64,000 nucleotides of DNA from Chloranthus sessilifolius (GCA_021018995.1 CM037585.1:85350646-85414645); one strand, 5' to 3'; counted from the first letter of the stretch, positions 11,958 through 24,454 are shown. Translations and numbers: made by a program. Notes: a model not told the origin generated them from the sequence alone.

Positions 11958-13604
11958 ACTTTGTGCAACGGTGGGATCCGTGACGGTCCCGTCGCGGCAA
12001 TGCGCTCGCTTGCAAAAAATATAAAGTCGCCACCCAGAGCTTTTGGTGTCCTGGGATACCTATATCATTTTTATAAGCACCGAAGTGCCACAAATATGAC
12101 CCTGAATCCAGTCCACACCAAAGGCTCTTAGGTAGGGGCTTCAGTTATCGATTGGGAAGGTGTTAGGCACCCAATCAACCTGCTTAATGCGGTCTCTACT
12201 AATGGCCAAAACAAAAGTAAAGTGAAAGAAAAGAAAATGGTTTCCTCTTACCCAAAAGGGCTTAGAATCCTATTTGTGCCCCTCCATTCCTACCGAAAAG
12301 TCGACGGCGTAACGGCACAAATGGGAGGATGGAGGGAGCTAGAAAGAGATAGGAGAAGAAAGGGGAGAGCCAGAGCCCTCGGGCCCTTGTAGCACCGTAG
12401 GAGAGCCTTGTGTGGCTTGCTTTGATGAGCCTTTGAAGGCCTTGTATGGTGGAAAATAGGATTCTAACTCCTAAGGCTTGAAGCTAAGAGGTAGGGAAGG
12501 GAGGCTAGGGGATCACACACACCTAGGCTAAGGGTTTTGGATGTAAGAACAAGCTTGAAATGAGGTTGGGAGATTCTGGAATTTGGGTGAAAATATAGTG
12601 CACAAAAGGGAGGAAGAACTTCTCACTTTGAGTTCTTTCTCTCTTAAGCAAATTTCTAAACCCTTAAACCAAGGGGTTGGGGGCTTTATTTATAGGAAAA
12701 GGGTGGGTTAGGAGGCTACTTAAGAGCTAAATGGGTTTAGCAATTAGGTAATCTCACATCTAAGGATTCCTAGGGTTTTTAGAGCCTTGAGATGTATGGA
12801 AGGATCCTCCAATGGTGGATGATGGGGTGAGGCCTTAAGCCACTTAAGGGGTTTCAAATAGGTAGTGAATGGGTGCAACGGAACTAGCAAAACACACTCC
12901 AAAGGTCAAGGTGGTCAACAAGTCAAACCCCCAATCACGATTTTTAGGGTAAAATCCCAGGATTACTGTTCATATGCCTGGCGCAACTATTAGTTGTGCT
13001 AGGCAAATGTACAGTAAAACAGTTTTAAACAATGCCTGGAAGTTGGTTCGTGAGGGTGGGGTCCATAATTAATACTGGCGCAACTATTAGTTGCACCAGG
13101 CTTAAATCCTGGGAGAAGTGGCCTGGCGCAACTAATAGTTGTGCCAGGAAAAATTATCACTGGCGCAACTATTAGTTGCGCCAAATCCCTAGGGGGGCCA
13201 CTTGATTTTACTCTAATGCCCTTCTGGCTAGTTCGCCATATCTTTTGACGTATACCTCCGATTAGGGCGATTCTTAGACCATTGGAAAGCTGATGACCTC
13301 TACCTTTCAATGGTATAAGATTTGATCATAGTAGAGGGTCGTAGCTGGTTTCGGTGTACCCCTCCTCAACTATTTGCTTGATAAGGTTAGGTTTAGGTTT
13401 AGAACGGGTTCTAAGGGTCGAAATTGATTTCTGAAGGTTCGAGTCAGGTCCCTAATGGATTTAGGATGATTCCTAACAGTTTGAAAGGGTTACTAAGGGT
13501 TCTAGGGGGGCCTAAAGGTTCCATATATGTCATCAAAAGCTCAAAATTGCACCTCTCTCCAAAGGTGTTCTGATCGGGCCTTGGGCCAAATTTGGGTGTC
13601 TACA
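11958..13604 (-). repeat. 3' LTR of Tat-type element B (truncated at left)
   Basis: On the minus strand this begins TGTAGACACCCAAATTTGG at 13604, a start typical of Tat/Ogre LTRs, directly after integrase-coding sequence. It runs to 11958, where Athila element A begins; the rest of the LTR presumably lies beyond A, outside the window. It contains four palindromic units at 12977-13183 and the block near 12020-12180 (AAGTCGCCACCCAGAGC and GGTGTTAGGCACCC motifs) characteristic of these LTRs. The long A/G-rich middle holds no protein frame. Confidence 0.7.
12977..13183. repeat. Four copies of a perfect or near-perfect palindrome in the Tat LTR
   Basis: Copies lie at 12977-13003, 13075-13100, 13122-13148 and 13160-13183, all variants of TGGCGCAACTATTAGTTGCG followed by CCA. 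Each can fold into a hairpin of 10 or more base pairs. Spacing is irregular, so this is a dispersed set rather than a simple tandem repeat. Several differences between copies preserve pairing or give G-U pairs. Confidence 0.8.
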
Positions 13605-14250
13605 AACTTCTCAACATGACTGGTCATGATGCTTGCATAAGATACTGCCTCCACTCATTTTGTGAAGTACTTGAAGGCGACAAGGATGAATTGATGTCTG
13701 TTAGAAGCCTTTGGATTGACCTTTCCGATAATGTCGAGGTCCCATGTGGTAAATGGTCATAGAGTGGTCATGCTGTGTAGATCTATGGTTGGAGCATATA
13801 CCAGACTGGAGTGTTCTTGGCATTTGTAGCACTTTTGAATATTCTTGCAATAGTCAGCTTCCAATATAGCCCAAGAATATCCTTGTAATAGGATCTTCTT
13901 AGCAAATCATATGCCCGTTGACGTGGGCCTCGCATACTCATTCGTGGATCTCTTTCAGGATGTTGGTTGCCTCGCTTTCAGTTAGGCATCTGAGATGGAT
14001 ATTATTATATGATCGTTTATAAAGGAACTTGCCATAGATAACATAGTTTGCCACTAAACATTGGATGGTCTGCCTGTCGGTCTTGGACGTGCCTTTAGGG
14101 AAATCTCAAGTTTCGAGAAAATTCTTGATATCTGAGAACCATGGAGGCTCATCATCTAACTTTGTGGATCCCTCGATCTTGAGGCAAAAGGCCGGCTCAT
14201 TTCTTTGTCCGATCATGATCGATTTTATCTCAACACCATAGGGGATTTCT
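13605..14250 (-). pseudogene. Integrase of Tat element B, C-terminally truncated
   Basis: The minus-strand frame shows the zinc-binding HHCC region (HVNGHM, then CYKCQEH, about 13820-13960) and the start of the catalytic core with the first Asp (WDLDIIGK) and FTKWVEA. The frame then runs straight into the LTR at 13604, so the second Asp and the Glu of the DDE triad are missing. Several stops are present. A deletion between mid-integrase and the LTR start explains this. The domain lies immediately after the extra RNase H, in the order expected for Tat elements. Confidence 0.7.
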
Positions 14251-14672
14251 TTCATTGATGCTAACATTGCTAGTGTATCAGCAAAGCGATTTCTTGCTCA
14301 CGGGATATAGGAAAAGGTAACATCATCAAAGCACACGATTAGATCCTCAAAGTGCTCATGGTACAGGATCAACTTCTCATCCTTTATTTTCTAATCTCCG
14401 TTGGTCTGGCATATGATCAACTGTGAATCACCACATACCCTGAGATGAGTTACATTCAAGTTGAGAGCTGCCTGTAAGCTGGTTATGCAGGCTTCGTATT
14501 CGGCCATATTATTGGTGCAAGGGAAATTGAGCTTGATGGAGACCGGTATGTGGGACACTTTCGACAAGATTAGAATATCGCTAATTCCTTGACCCTCGAC
14601 ATTCGATGCACCATCGAAGTGCATTACCCAAGACTCCTCTGTCTCTTCTGTGTCATCCTCAGTCATGAACAT
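14251..14672 (-). pseudogene. Additional (archaeal-like) RNase H of Tat element B
   Basis: A second RNase H domain is a hallmark of the Tat/Ogre lineage. The frame 14391-14672 shows the first catalytic Asp in HFDGASN, the middle block NNMAEYEAC with the conserved Glu, and the CGDSQLI block with the next Asp. A stop follows at 14391, and the homologous reading continues below it to about 14250 (the NRFADTLA block). The classical RNase H precedes it at 14811-15010. Dual RNase H domains separate this element clearly from the Athila elements around it. Confidence 0.78.
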
Positions 14673-14689
14673 GATGTCTTCATCAGGAA

Positions 14690-15872
14690 ATTTGGTCCTC
14701 AGCGGCTCGTAATAAGGTAAGGGATTCTCGGCAAGATGATCGGCGAGTGCTTGCTCCTTGATTAATTTTTGGGTGACAAACGTGATGTCAAATTCTGATA
14801 GGAGAAGCTTCTAGCGTGTAGTCCACCTAGTGAGAGCCGACTTTTCAAACAAGCACTTCAACGGATCCATTTGTGCTAGAAGGAGAACTGCTTGAGATAG
14901 CAAGTAGTGACAGAGTCTATGTGTTGCCCATATGAGGGTCAAGCATGCTTTCTCCAGATGAGAATAAGGTGTCTCATAATTAGTGAATTTCTTACTCAAG
15001 TAGTAAATGGCCTACTCTCTTCTTCCGATTTCGTTGTGCTGCCCTACTCCTCTTCCCATCAAGAATTTTGTTGTGGAGAGGTACATTAACAACAGTCTCT
15101 CAGGTATTGGGGGTACCAAAATTGGAGGGTCAAGGAGGTAGCCTTTGATCTTATTGAACGCGGCTTGATAATCATTGTTCCATTCAATAGGTGAATCTTT
15201 CCTTAGTAACTTGAAGATCGGCGTGCAGATAGGAGTTAACTGTGCAATGAACCAACTAATGTACTGTATTATGCCCAGGAAGCCTCTGACTTCTTTCTCG
15301 ATAAATGGTGATGGCATTTCGACGATGGCTTTCACCTTGACTGGGTCAACTTCGATGCCTCTTCTACAGACGATGAAGCCTAGTAGCTTTCCTTACATGG
15401 CGCTGAATGCACATTTTTGCGGGTTTAGACATAGCCTGTACTTTCTCAGTCTTTCCAAACGCTTTTGGAGGTTTACCAGATGATCACCTCTCTCTTGAGA
15501 CTTGGCTATCATGTCGTCAACATACTCCTTGATCTCTCGGTGCATCATGTCATGGAAGAGTGTTGTCATCACTCTTTGGTACGTCGCTCTAGCATTTTTC
15601 AACCCGAATGACATGACTTGGTAACAGAAAGTTTCCCATGGGGTGATGAACGCTGTCTTTTCTTAGTCTGCCTCCACCATTTTGATCTGATTATAACGAA
15701 AAAACTTGTCCATGAATGAGAGCATTCCATGCTTGGCAGTGTTATCGACTAAGATGTCAATGTGTCGCAAAGGGAAGTCATTTTTTGGGCTTGCCTTATT
15801 GAGGTTTCTGAAATCAATGAACATGTGAACCTTTCCATCTTTCTTTGGTACCTGTACAATATTGGCCAACCA
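14690..15872 (-). pseudogene. Reverse transcriptase and classical RNase H of Tat element B
   Basis: RT blocks in minus-strand order: VPKKDGKVHMFIDFRNLN (15663-15869), a palm segment, then SFGLKNARATYQ and the catalytic YVDDMI box (15393-15614), then the thumb/connection block RGFLGIIQYISWFI (15012-15335). The RNase H remnant with SHLEKACLTLIWA is at 14811-14999. Stops between the pieces show decay. RT sequence type (DDMIAKS, LNPQKCAF) agrees with the Tat lineage. Confidence 0.82.
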
Positions 15873-16049
15873 CTATGGGTATTTGGAGACCATGAGAAAT
15901 TCGACATTATACTGCTTGATGACCTCATCCTTCACTTTCAGCATCCATTATGGCCGGAGATATCTCAACTTCTGCTTGACTGGCTTAACGTCGGCATACA
16001 ACGACAACTCATGCTTGAACAAATAGGTGTCTAAATCAGGCATGTCTTG

Positions 16050-16663
16050 TTATGGCCATGCAAATATGTCTTGGTCTGGCTGAAGGAAATCAATCATGAT
16101 TTTTCGTTCCTCTGGAGATAGCGACGTTCTGATCTTAGTGATTCTAGGAACCTCCTCGGTACTGAGATTGACATCTTCAGTCTCTTCATCAATCAGGGGG
16201 CAATGCTCAAAATCGGCATATTGTTCAAGGAGTTCATTGGGAAGCTCCTCGATTAGGTCCTCACCATCTAGATCCGTGACTCTTACCTCTTCTTGTATTT
16301 CTATATGAAAGATGTCGACTTCACGTCCGACGGTATTTTTAATTAAGGCACCATTTTCTTTGCTTTTCTTGAGAATTTTAAAAGACAATAGGTTTGGATT
16401 TTTTGTATTTTTTCCATGTTTTTAGGAATTTTCTTTTATTCGAAGATGGGCCCTTGGCAAGGCGGGTTTTGATATACACATGGTATTGCCTGCCAAGGGC
16501 AAATCTCACTTTTAATATGTTATTTTTTTTAGGGAAGCTGGTGCCATATTTATGGCCATTTGATGCTTCTAGAGTTAGGGGCATTGAAGCCCAATTCCTC
16601 ACCTGAGGTGCCACACCTTTACCTGGTCTCGTGGAGGAAGCTGATTGAGATGGATTTTGAGGG
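16050..16663 (-). pseudogene. Protease-RT linker of Tat element B, left side of the insertion
   Basis: The minus-strand frames 16050-16388 and 16378-16614 encode a highly acidic linker (Glu/Asp-rich) ending in DQDIFAW, which is typical of the start of the RT module in Ty3/gypsy elements. Upstream the frame runs without interruption up to the insertion of element C at 16669. It continues in frame on the other side of C (27582), once one copy of the TCAGC duplication is ignored. No enzymatic motif is seen in this part. Confidence 0.6.
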
Positions 16664-16668
16664 TCAGC

Positions 16669-19600
16669 TGTTGGTGTAGTTTAGGTTGTGTTTTTTCTTA
16701 TTACTAAAATGATAAAGAATAAAATGATGAAAATAAAGAAAAGTAAAATAAAATGGATTGAATGCAGCACAAAAGCAAACTCATAGGCCTGCAAAATACA
16801 GGGCTGTTGTAGGAAATTTTGATAAGTAAGAGTTTGTCCCACAGACAATAATGATCTAAAAACCTAAGGGCATATAGTAAACTCCAGACCTAGCTACAGG
16901 TCTGACGACTCTAAACCTAAGCTAGAAAGCAGGGTAAAGAGAGGGTGTTTAGGTGTCACAAAACTAAACTAAAATTAAAAACATGAATAAACCATAACTA
17001 AAGAAAGGGGTAAAAGAAGGATGATGACGATGTGAGAAAATAAAGTAAAAATGATGAGAAGTAGGCAGCTAAGGGTAAATCAGTATTGCAACTTAGATCA
17101 AGAACTAGATCTGCAGCATCCTTCAGATGGCAACAAGCACATCTGCAAGGTAGAATAATCAAACCTAATCCAAAGAAGTGAACTGATCTTAGGGTTTATA
17201 TTTTGTCTACTTAAATGGTCACAAACTATCCCAGGGATTTCATCCAATTAATGGATTAAATCAGGAGAAGAAAACCATTGCAACATTATGTTTGCAAGGC
17301 TACAAGCTCATGCATCCATAGGAGCAAGTAGTCCTAGAAAATCAAGTGGAGACCACAAGAAATCTTAGGCTGAATGGGAACTTAGACTCAGCTGGACATT
17401 GCTACAAAAAGGCCTGCAATGACCTAGCTCACAAGTCTGCAATCTATGCAAATATCTCAAATCTCAACACTAAAAATGGCAATGTAAAACAGGGGAGAAG
17501 TTGGCTCTACAGCTATCCCTCACTTGGCTACAAACTCAAGTGCAGAGGAAAAGAATCCATCTCAGCCCTGTGATCTAGACCAGCCTTAGGGCTATACCCT
17601 ACCCACTAGAATGGTCACAGGCTATCCCAGAGGTTATCTTAATCACAAAGGCTGGGAATAGAACAGTAATACTACGGCTATCACCATGGTTGCATGGCTA
17701 CAAGCTCAAGTAACCATGGGAGCATAAAATCTATAAAAATCTATGTGAAAAAACACAGGAAAATATAGATTTAATGAGCACTAAAACATGACATTTCATT
17801 GATTAGAAAGGACTTACAATGGTTGCCTACAAAACAGCAGCCCTTGCAAAAACTGCTTTTTCTATGTTTATACAAAACCTATTGCTAAACTAAACCATCC
17901 CTAGCTGCTACAAAAGGCTTTAACTCAGCTTTGCAGCTGAACTAAGTAAGAAGAAAATGGAAAGTAAAAGGGAAACAAGACTGGCTCGAAACCCTAGGAA
18001 AAGATAATTGAGCTCAGGCTATTCCTGGCTTTGATCCAACTAACCTAGATGCTTTTATAAGATAAAATATAGCTATTTATACAATCCATAGCAGTAGTTA
18101 TGTGCTTTATCCAATCAGAAATGAGGATGTTTGGAGTTGATTTCATGGCCCATTTGTGGGCCTTGGATGCCTTGAGATGTGTTGAACATTAGGATGTGCG
18201 CCCTAGAAGTTGTGAAATCCCTAAAATATCCCTGGACTTTGAAAACAACTGCTATAATTCGTGCCGCGCAAGGATGAGCTTCAGATATTCTTGTCTCAAG
18301 TAGATCTCACTAGGATGTAGCTTCAGAACCTTCATCTCGCTAGGATCTCGCTTAGTTCTCGGTAGGTTCAAATGTGCAGCAGGCAGCTTCAGGTATGAAC
18401 CTTGACAGGATCTCGCAAGAATCTTGCTAAGATGAAAATAGCCTATTTAAGTTGCTTGCTAGGTTCAAATGCAGCTCGATAGGTTCAATTGAGCCACTCG
18501 AGATCCTCACGAGTTCTTTAATGGTTGCAGCTTAGTAGCTCGACAGGTTGAAAACCCCCACCTTGGAACTGCTCAAGCTCTTTTAATGATTGCAGTAGTG
18601 TGCTTGAGAGGATCCCTCATCTGCTAGGTAGACAAAATGTCTAGCAAGTAATCCACTCGACAGGATGCTGAATTGTTCGAGTTCCAAGTCCCTTCAGCAA
18701 GCAACTCGAGAAGTTCATTCTTTGGACCATGATCTGCTTGAGTTGCACTAGCCACAACTCTCTAGCATTGCAACAACTCGCGTACTTCAAGGATCTGCTT
18801 GAGTACATTACAGGCTTCACTGTTGTAGCCCAAGCGTTTTAATGTTAAGTATGCTTTCAGCAATAGCAACAGTTCAAATGGTTGGTTGAGTGTGCATGAT
18901 TTACATCAGCACACAACTTGAGTAGATGACTTTAAAGCTGCTGCACAACAGTTTGCATCAGCTTTCAGCTCGTGGGGATTGAGTCTTCAACCAGCAGCTC
19001 AACACCTTGGTCTCCTCTTCAATGCAGTAGTAGGTGTGTGCTCTTGAGCGTGTGGTATAGCAGCACTGAAGTGCTTGAAAGTTGCAGCAGCAGCAACTTG
19101 GGATGATGGGGCTGCAACTCAAATGGATGGCCTTGCTGCAGCTCTGAGGTTCATGCTTTGATTGCCATATCAGCAAGTGTAGCTGTTGGGTCTACTTGGG
19201 TTGCATCAATGAACTGCCCTTGATGCTTAATAGTTTCAGCCAACTACTTGATGTGCACCTTGATATGGCTTCACTCTTCAGCTGCTGGTTGAATGCAGTA
19301 GATATACTTGCATGCATGAAATAAAGTTAGTTGTTGTGATCCACTCAAAGTACTGGATTGCCGCTCATATATACTGCTGTAGTTGCTGCTTTACTAAGTG
19401 TAGTGTGTTCTTTGTATAGTTTGCTATAGCAACAACATGCTCAACACTTATTCCATTTAACTCCATTGCAGCAACATTCTACAAACCTTGGGCTTCATCT
19501 CTCTCTCTCAGTAGGCCTCCAAAGGTCCCAAAGCATGCTAAATTGCCCCAATGGTGTGAACCACCATGATGCCTTCACTGTGAATCCATCAGCTCCATAG

Positions 19601-19768
19601 TTTAACTCAGAACTCTTCCTTCTTGGCTTGAAAAATTATGGACTATAGTATTAAGCTATATTTTTCTTTTATCTACACAAACACACTTAAAAACCATTAT
19701 TAACCAGCTCAAAGGTCTATTAAAGGCCAGGTTAAGGGGTGAAAAGTGGTGTTTTTCAGTGCTCAACA
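16669..19768 (-). repeat. 3' LTR of element C
   Basis: 3100 bp, matching the right LTR along its full length. It holds LTR hairpin repeats (about 17190-17240 and 17590-17640), a TATA-like motif TTATAAAAGC at 18051-18060 (minus) and a region at 18250-18800 rich in CTCGAG, CTCGCTAGG and CTCGACAGG. These replace the CTCGCGAG octamers of the other Athila subfamilies. Near the outer end CACCATGATG (19562-19571) is a decayed form of the U3 palindrome of A, D and E. Confidence 0.9.
18051..18060 (-). promoter_or_regulatory. TATA-like motif of element C 3' LTR
   Basis: TTATAAAAGC on the minus strand, at the position of the TATATAAGC box in A and E. In the right LTR the same site reads TTGTAAAAGC (about 25838-25847), so that copy of the promoter box is damaged. 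Confidence 0.45.
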
Positions 19769-21960
19769 CACCCTCAAACCTAATCTTTGCTAGTCCTCGA
19801 GCAAAGGAATAATTAAAACAATTATTAAAAATAGAAAATGCCACTTTCGTAGGGAGCACAGATGCATTTAGCTTATGCATCAAGTCTTTTAAACCCCTAG
19901 GTGATCCCTAGTGGAGGAGTGACGTCTCCTGAGGGTTTTTAGTGAAGATACCCACAAACTTCACCATCAAAACAATTAAGTATAGTGCAACCAATGACAA
20001 AACAGAAAATAAAGCATCATTCCACACCCATTCTTTAAAAATTAGAGAAAATTATAACAGAAATGCAAACAATTAAAACCTAAAATCAGCATGTGTTCGC
20101 ATCACCAACAATCAATTCACATCAGGAATCCAATATGCAAAAATCAGCACTAAGCTCACTATCAATTCGAAAATCAGGTGTGGATACCCCAATGGAATAA
20201 AATTTTAGACCCAATCCTCACCAGGGCTATCTCTCAACAATGAAAATTCAAGGGTATTCACATTCTCATCAGCTCAAGATCAGTCACAGACCCCAAATGA
20301 GCCTACAAGCATGAGAATGGGCATTGCATCTAATTTATGCCATCCTCAAGTATTTTCACCATAGATTAGGCGTTCCCTCATCTCCACATGATAGCTCATT
20401 TCACTTTGGATCAACAAGGTCTTTTTGATGGGTTGTAATGTGGCTTATAGGTGAGGTTTATAAAGAATAAAAGGGGTATGAAGGATTCAAAATTTGAGAA
20501 ATCAACAAGGGGAGGAAGTGATTCATGACTTCACAACCTTCATTTCAGCACTGCTTCATCTTCCTTAATATTTTTCAGATCCAAAGTGGCCAGCTTCTTC
20601 TCCTTCTTCCAATTCTTAGATGAAGTAATTCTCTTGACTTCTCTTCTATTAAATTTTTTTTTCTTTTTAATTTTTTTTGTATATTTTGATGATGAATTGC
20701 CACACATACACCATTGCTACACTGTTGTTTATAAGTTGCTTCTCTTCTCCTTCCACCAAATGTTAAACCCAACCTACCTATCTTCAACTTCTTCTCCTTT
20801 ACCTTCTGAAATCTCAGAGTGAGGGTCAGATTGAATAAGGTCAATGAGGTTTAGGGGCAAGTACTCTGGTGTTTGTCAAAGAAAAATAGGACTTAAAGGC
20901 TCAAAGAGTGTATGCAAAAGGGCAGTTGAATGGGTAGAAATTTTAAGCTCAAACTGTCCAAATGAAGGTCTTAGATCATCTCCTTAGTGTCACGAGTGCT
21001 GTCAATCAGTTTTGATTCAGGAGTGCCTAACTTCTAGTGACAAAGTGTTGAGTTAGTCATTTCTTAGAGTAGAAAAATTTGCCGAAAACACTCTTCAAAA
21101 GAAATTTGATAGGCCCAAAACTCACTGGTTATCGTCTTCAAATTAACCCGTGGGATGTATTTTCACCTTTTACTCTCCTCTCTAGTTCACTAAATACCAA
21201 TTGAATTTTTATTTATTTTTGGATGTTAGCTTCATGGTGGTGCTAATTTTTCAAAGATTTCCAGTTTTAAAAGTCTGTAAAAAATTTTGTATTCTCTCTC
21301 TAGCATGATTAGGTGGGAATTGACTTTATTTATCTTAATTCAACAAACACCGTTGCACTAAAATTAACTATTTTGCTGGCCTACCACCCTACCATACCCC
21401 CAAACCTAAGAGAAACAGTGTCCTCACTGTTTCACACACATGTATAGGGACAACAAGGTGTATGACAGGCAAAACACTAAACTACAGCAGAAAACTAGGA
21501 GAAAAGTAGACTAAAAGAATGCAGAAAATCAGACTAAAAAGGGGAAAAAGAAAGTACACACAAAATGGCAACTAAGAGAACAAAACAACTACACAAACTC
21601 CTCAAAACAACAGCTATATATCTCAGAAAATACACTAAAAACAGCAGGAATATACAAAAACATTTACTATATTAAACACCTAAAACAGTACAATCGTAAA
21701 CACAACTACCTAAACATGATCTGAGTATGAATATAAATTGATGGTAACGAATTATAAACATTAATAGCACACATTTGAAAGCAGGATTCATACAAAATCA
21801 GATCACACAACAAAATATTTACAAAATAGTTCGGATGGGGGTGCATGAATGACAAAAATTTTAGCCTACCCCATTTGGATCGCAGCTGAATTGGAAAGAA
21901 CTTTTTAATGTAGAAGTTAAAAAATTGACACCTTTGCAGCTGCATAGGTATCAAACCTTA
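19769..21960 (-). other. Long non-coding segment next to the 3' LTR of element C
   Basis: No credible protein frame was found on either strand. The segment is homologous to 52642-54300 of element E in the same position, including the GCTAGTCCYYGAGCAAAGG block just inside the LTR, the three-way-junction fold, the CACCAGGGCTATCTCTCAAC block and the pyrimidine-rich tract near 20600-20690. The degenerate polypurine tract (minus strand GGTTTGAGGGTG) abuts the LTR at 19769. Confidence 0.65.
19891..19938. ncRNA. Predicted three-way-junction RNA fold in element C
   Basis: The outer stem pairs AAACCC with GGGTTT. Inside are two hairpins, CTAGG/CCTAG (loop TGATC) and AGGAG/CTCCT (loop TGACGT). The same three stems occur in element E at 52765-52812 with a change only in the second loop. 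A structured cis-element of the retrotransposon RNA is an inference; no known family is claimed. Confidence 0.4.
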
Positions 21961-22461
21961 GTTCTTCCCGCTCACAAATTGCAGTTGCATGAGAGGTGCA
22001 GGGAGCAGCTCTAGCTCCACAATAGCTGAATGGTTAGTAACAGGTTGAGGGAAAGGCAGCAGGGCAAGTGTCCAAATGGACTGCTGTACTAGCCCTACTG
22101 AGAAGCCCATGCTGATGAATTTTTCTCAACACACAAGTGGGGGCCTCCTCAGTCCATACTTTAAAAATTTTTAACACACACCTCAACCCATTCCAGCAGT
22201 GTGGGTAAGGTGAATTCCACCATCTCATTAATGGCTACAACTGTTAAACAATCTGCATTTCCTCCATCTAGCCTTCCCCTTGGAACAAGGAGAATGCTCT
22301 TGACACGCACGAGGAAATGGTCGATGAGGTATTGCTGGTCCTCATCTCTTGACTTATCCTTCACATAAAATATTTATTTTTATTTATTTTTAACTTCTTT
22401 TTTTTTTTTGATAATTTTTATTTTTCAACTGGGGCTAAACAAACCCTTATTATTCAGCATC

Positions 22462-24002
22462 TCACCGAGTGCACAACCTTTTTGTATCAACTACGTCTTG
22501 GCTAGCCACCTCCTTCCCATTCCTTGAGGCATTGATGGCCCTAGTTTCTTCATGACTTGAAGAAACTTCACCAATCAGGTGTGCCCCTCTGAGATTGTTT
22601 TCAGTTTGGCTCGGGAGCCGACCCTCTTCCCTTTTCATCAGAGCATTGGAGTTAAGACCCAATTGGTCTTCAAATTTCCTGATGCTCTGTGAATGGGAAT
22701 CCACAATCTGTGTAACGGAGCCAAGGTTTTGTAAGGAAGTCAAAACCTGCTCCTCGAAAGAGGGGGCTCTGGGCTAGGGGGTGCTAAAGCTAAATGGCCT
22801 AGCTGGGTGAACTGATGCTAAAATTGCTGCCTTGGTGCATAACCATGATGGGACTGCTGGTTGGAAATATAAGGCAATGCATGCTGCTGCTGGGTTTGAG
22901 GCATATCAACTTGTCTCCACCTCAAATTTGGGTGGTTCCTCCAATTATACCCAGCAGGCTGCTGTCCATATGATTGGACAACATTGACTTGCTCATTTGA
23001 TATTTCTGGAAATGGACCAACAGAGGGACAATCAAAATGGGAGTGTGTGAGTGAGTGGCATGTCAAACAAGCCTCTCCAACCTGTGCAGCCACATGGGGC
23101 TGCAACATACTCAACACTTTATCAAATTTTCTCGACAAGTTGTCCACTTTCCTCTCTAGATTATTGTATAAAGTTAATTCATACAATTTCCTAGTAGAAG
23201 TGGGTTCTTTTACTCCTCTAGTAGATGGCTCAATGTCATAACTTGACAGATCCTCCTGTTGGAGAGAATTTTCGCTTATAACTTCAAACAGATCCCAGGC
23301 TTCTTTAGCAGTCTTGCTAAGGTATGTGCCACCACATGATGCATAGATCATAGATCTACTTCTAGCATCTATCCCCTAGTAGAAGCTTTATACAAGCTGT
23401 CATTTGGGGATCTGGTGGTGTGGGCACTACGTCAACAATTCCCTAAATCTATCCCAAGCTTCATGAAATTGTTCAATTTGGAGTTGAGCAAAAGAGATAA
23501 TGCTACTCCTCTACTAACTAGTTTTACCAATTAGGAAAATTTTAGTCAAAAATTGGCATTGCAGGTCATTCCAAGACTATATGTTGTTTGCCGGGAGCAA
23601 GGTGAGCCAAGTTCTAGCTTTATCCTTTAGTGAAAAAGGAAAAAGCCTCAGTTTGGTGGCTTCCTCTCTCAAACCAGCAATATTAAAGGTAGTACATAAA
23701 GAAAGAAACTTGGCTATGTGCTGGTAAGGGTCTTCCTTGCTCAGCCTGTGAAAGTTTGGTAACATCTGGATGATATGGGCCTTGATCTCATAATTTCCCA
23801 CAACATTAGGGAGTTGAATGCAAGAGGAAGATGAGTATGTTCCTGGTATTTTGTACTCCCTAAGGGGTCTAGGTTGCTCACCCATTTCAGTTGTTACTAA
23901 ATTTTTAGCAGGTGTGTGTGTTGCTGGCCTAGGGTTCAAAACTCTCTCAATCTCAAGATTCAAAGGTTCTAGCTCAAAATTGGCAGACCTTCTTCCCAGC
24001 AT
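22462..24002 (-). pseudogene. gag of element C (broken)
   Basis: The start is placed at 24002 (MLGRRS), as in the other Athila copies. Capsid blocks FHRLSKEDPYQHIAKFL and LRLFPFSLKDKARTWL lie in 23577-24002. After a damaged stretch, 22818-23351 encodes the nucleocapsid part with a zinc knuckle C-x2-C-x4-H-x4-C (CLTCHSLTHSHFDC) and a Gln-rich segment. The last part, 22462-22743, is a predicted helical region. A short DNA-level remnant of the protease-RT linker follows (21960-22450), and then homology to pol ends. Stops and frameshifts make the protein unlikely to be functional. Confidence 0.8.
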
Positions 24003-24430
24003 ACAACACACACAGAGCAAAACAAGGGTAGCTTAATGCAAATAGATAAAGAAAAACTACAAACTAACACAATTGCTAGAATTTAAGACTGCAGAAATGA
24101 AACAAAAATAGGGGAGATAGAGATGCAAACTAATGCAAGAAGGCTCCAGCTGCAGCTATTTGCTACTGCTCCAAGCCTGCAAAAATTAAAAACTTCAGCA
24201 GGAATTTATTCAAACACTAAACAGGCAATAGATTTAACATAAAATAAACAACAAAAATCCTAAGACTATAGTTGTAATTTCTGCAAACACAAAAAAGATA
24301 CAAAAGATCTAAAACATAAAAATAAAGAAAAAATATAAAAATCAAGCAAAAATTATAGTTGACATTTATTCAAACACTACCACTACAAAGAATAAAAACT
24401 AAACTCAGATTACTATACTTATATCAAAAC

Positions 24431-24448
24431 TCCCCAGCAGCGGTGCCA
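24431..24448 (-). other. Primer-binding site of element C
   Basis: On the minus strand TGGCACCGCTGCTGGGGA, complementary to the tRNA-Asp 3' end with three or so changes, six bases inside the LTR end. It marks 24455 as the LTR edge. Confidence 0.8.
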
Positions 24449-24454
24449 AAAACA

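Noticed and set aside
12999-13310. 103-codon frame
   Set aside because: It lies across the palindromic units of the Tat LTR and is explained by the repeated hairpin sequence.
16540-16610. Athila LTR fragment inside the Tat linker
   Set aside because: A weak resemblance to the U3 block of element C (GGCC-TTTG-TGGCC) was seen, but it is too short and the Tat frame reads through it.
20575-20844. 89-codon Lys/Arg-rich frame on the minus strand
   Set aside because: It is the translation of a pyrimidine-rich tract in the conserved non-coding block, and the frame is not kept in element E.
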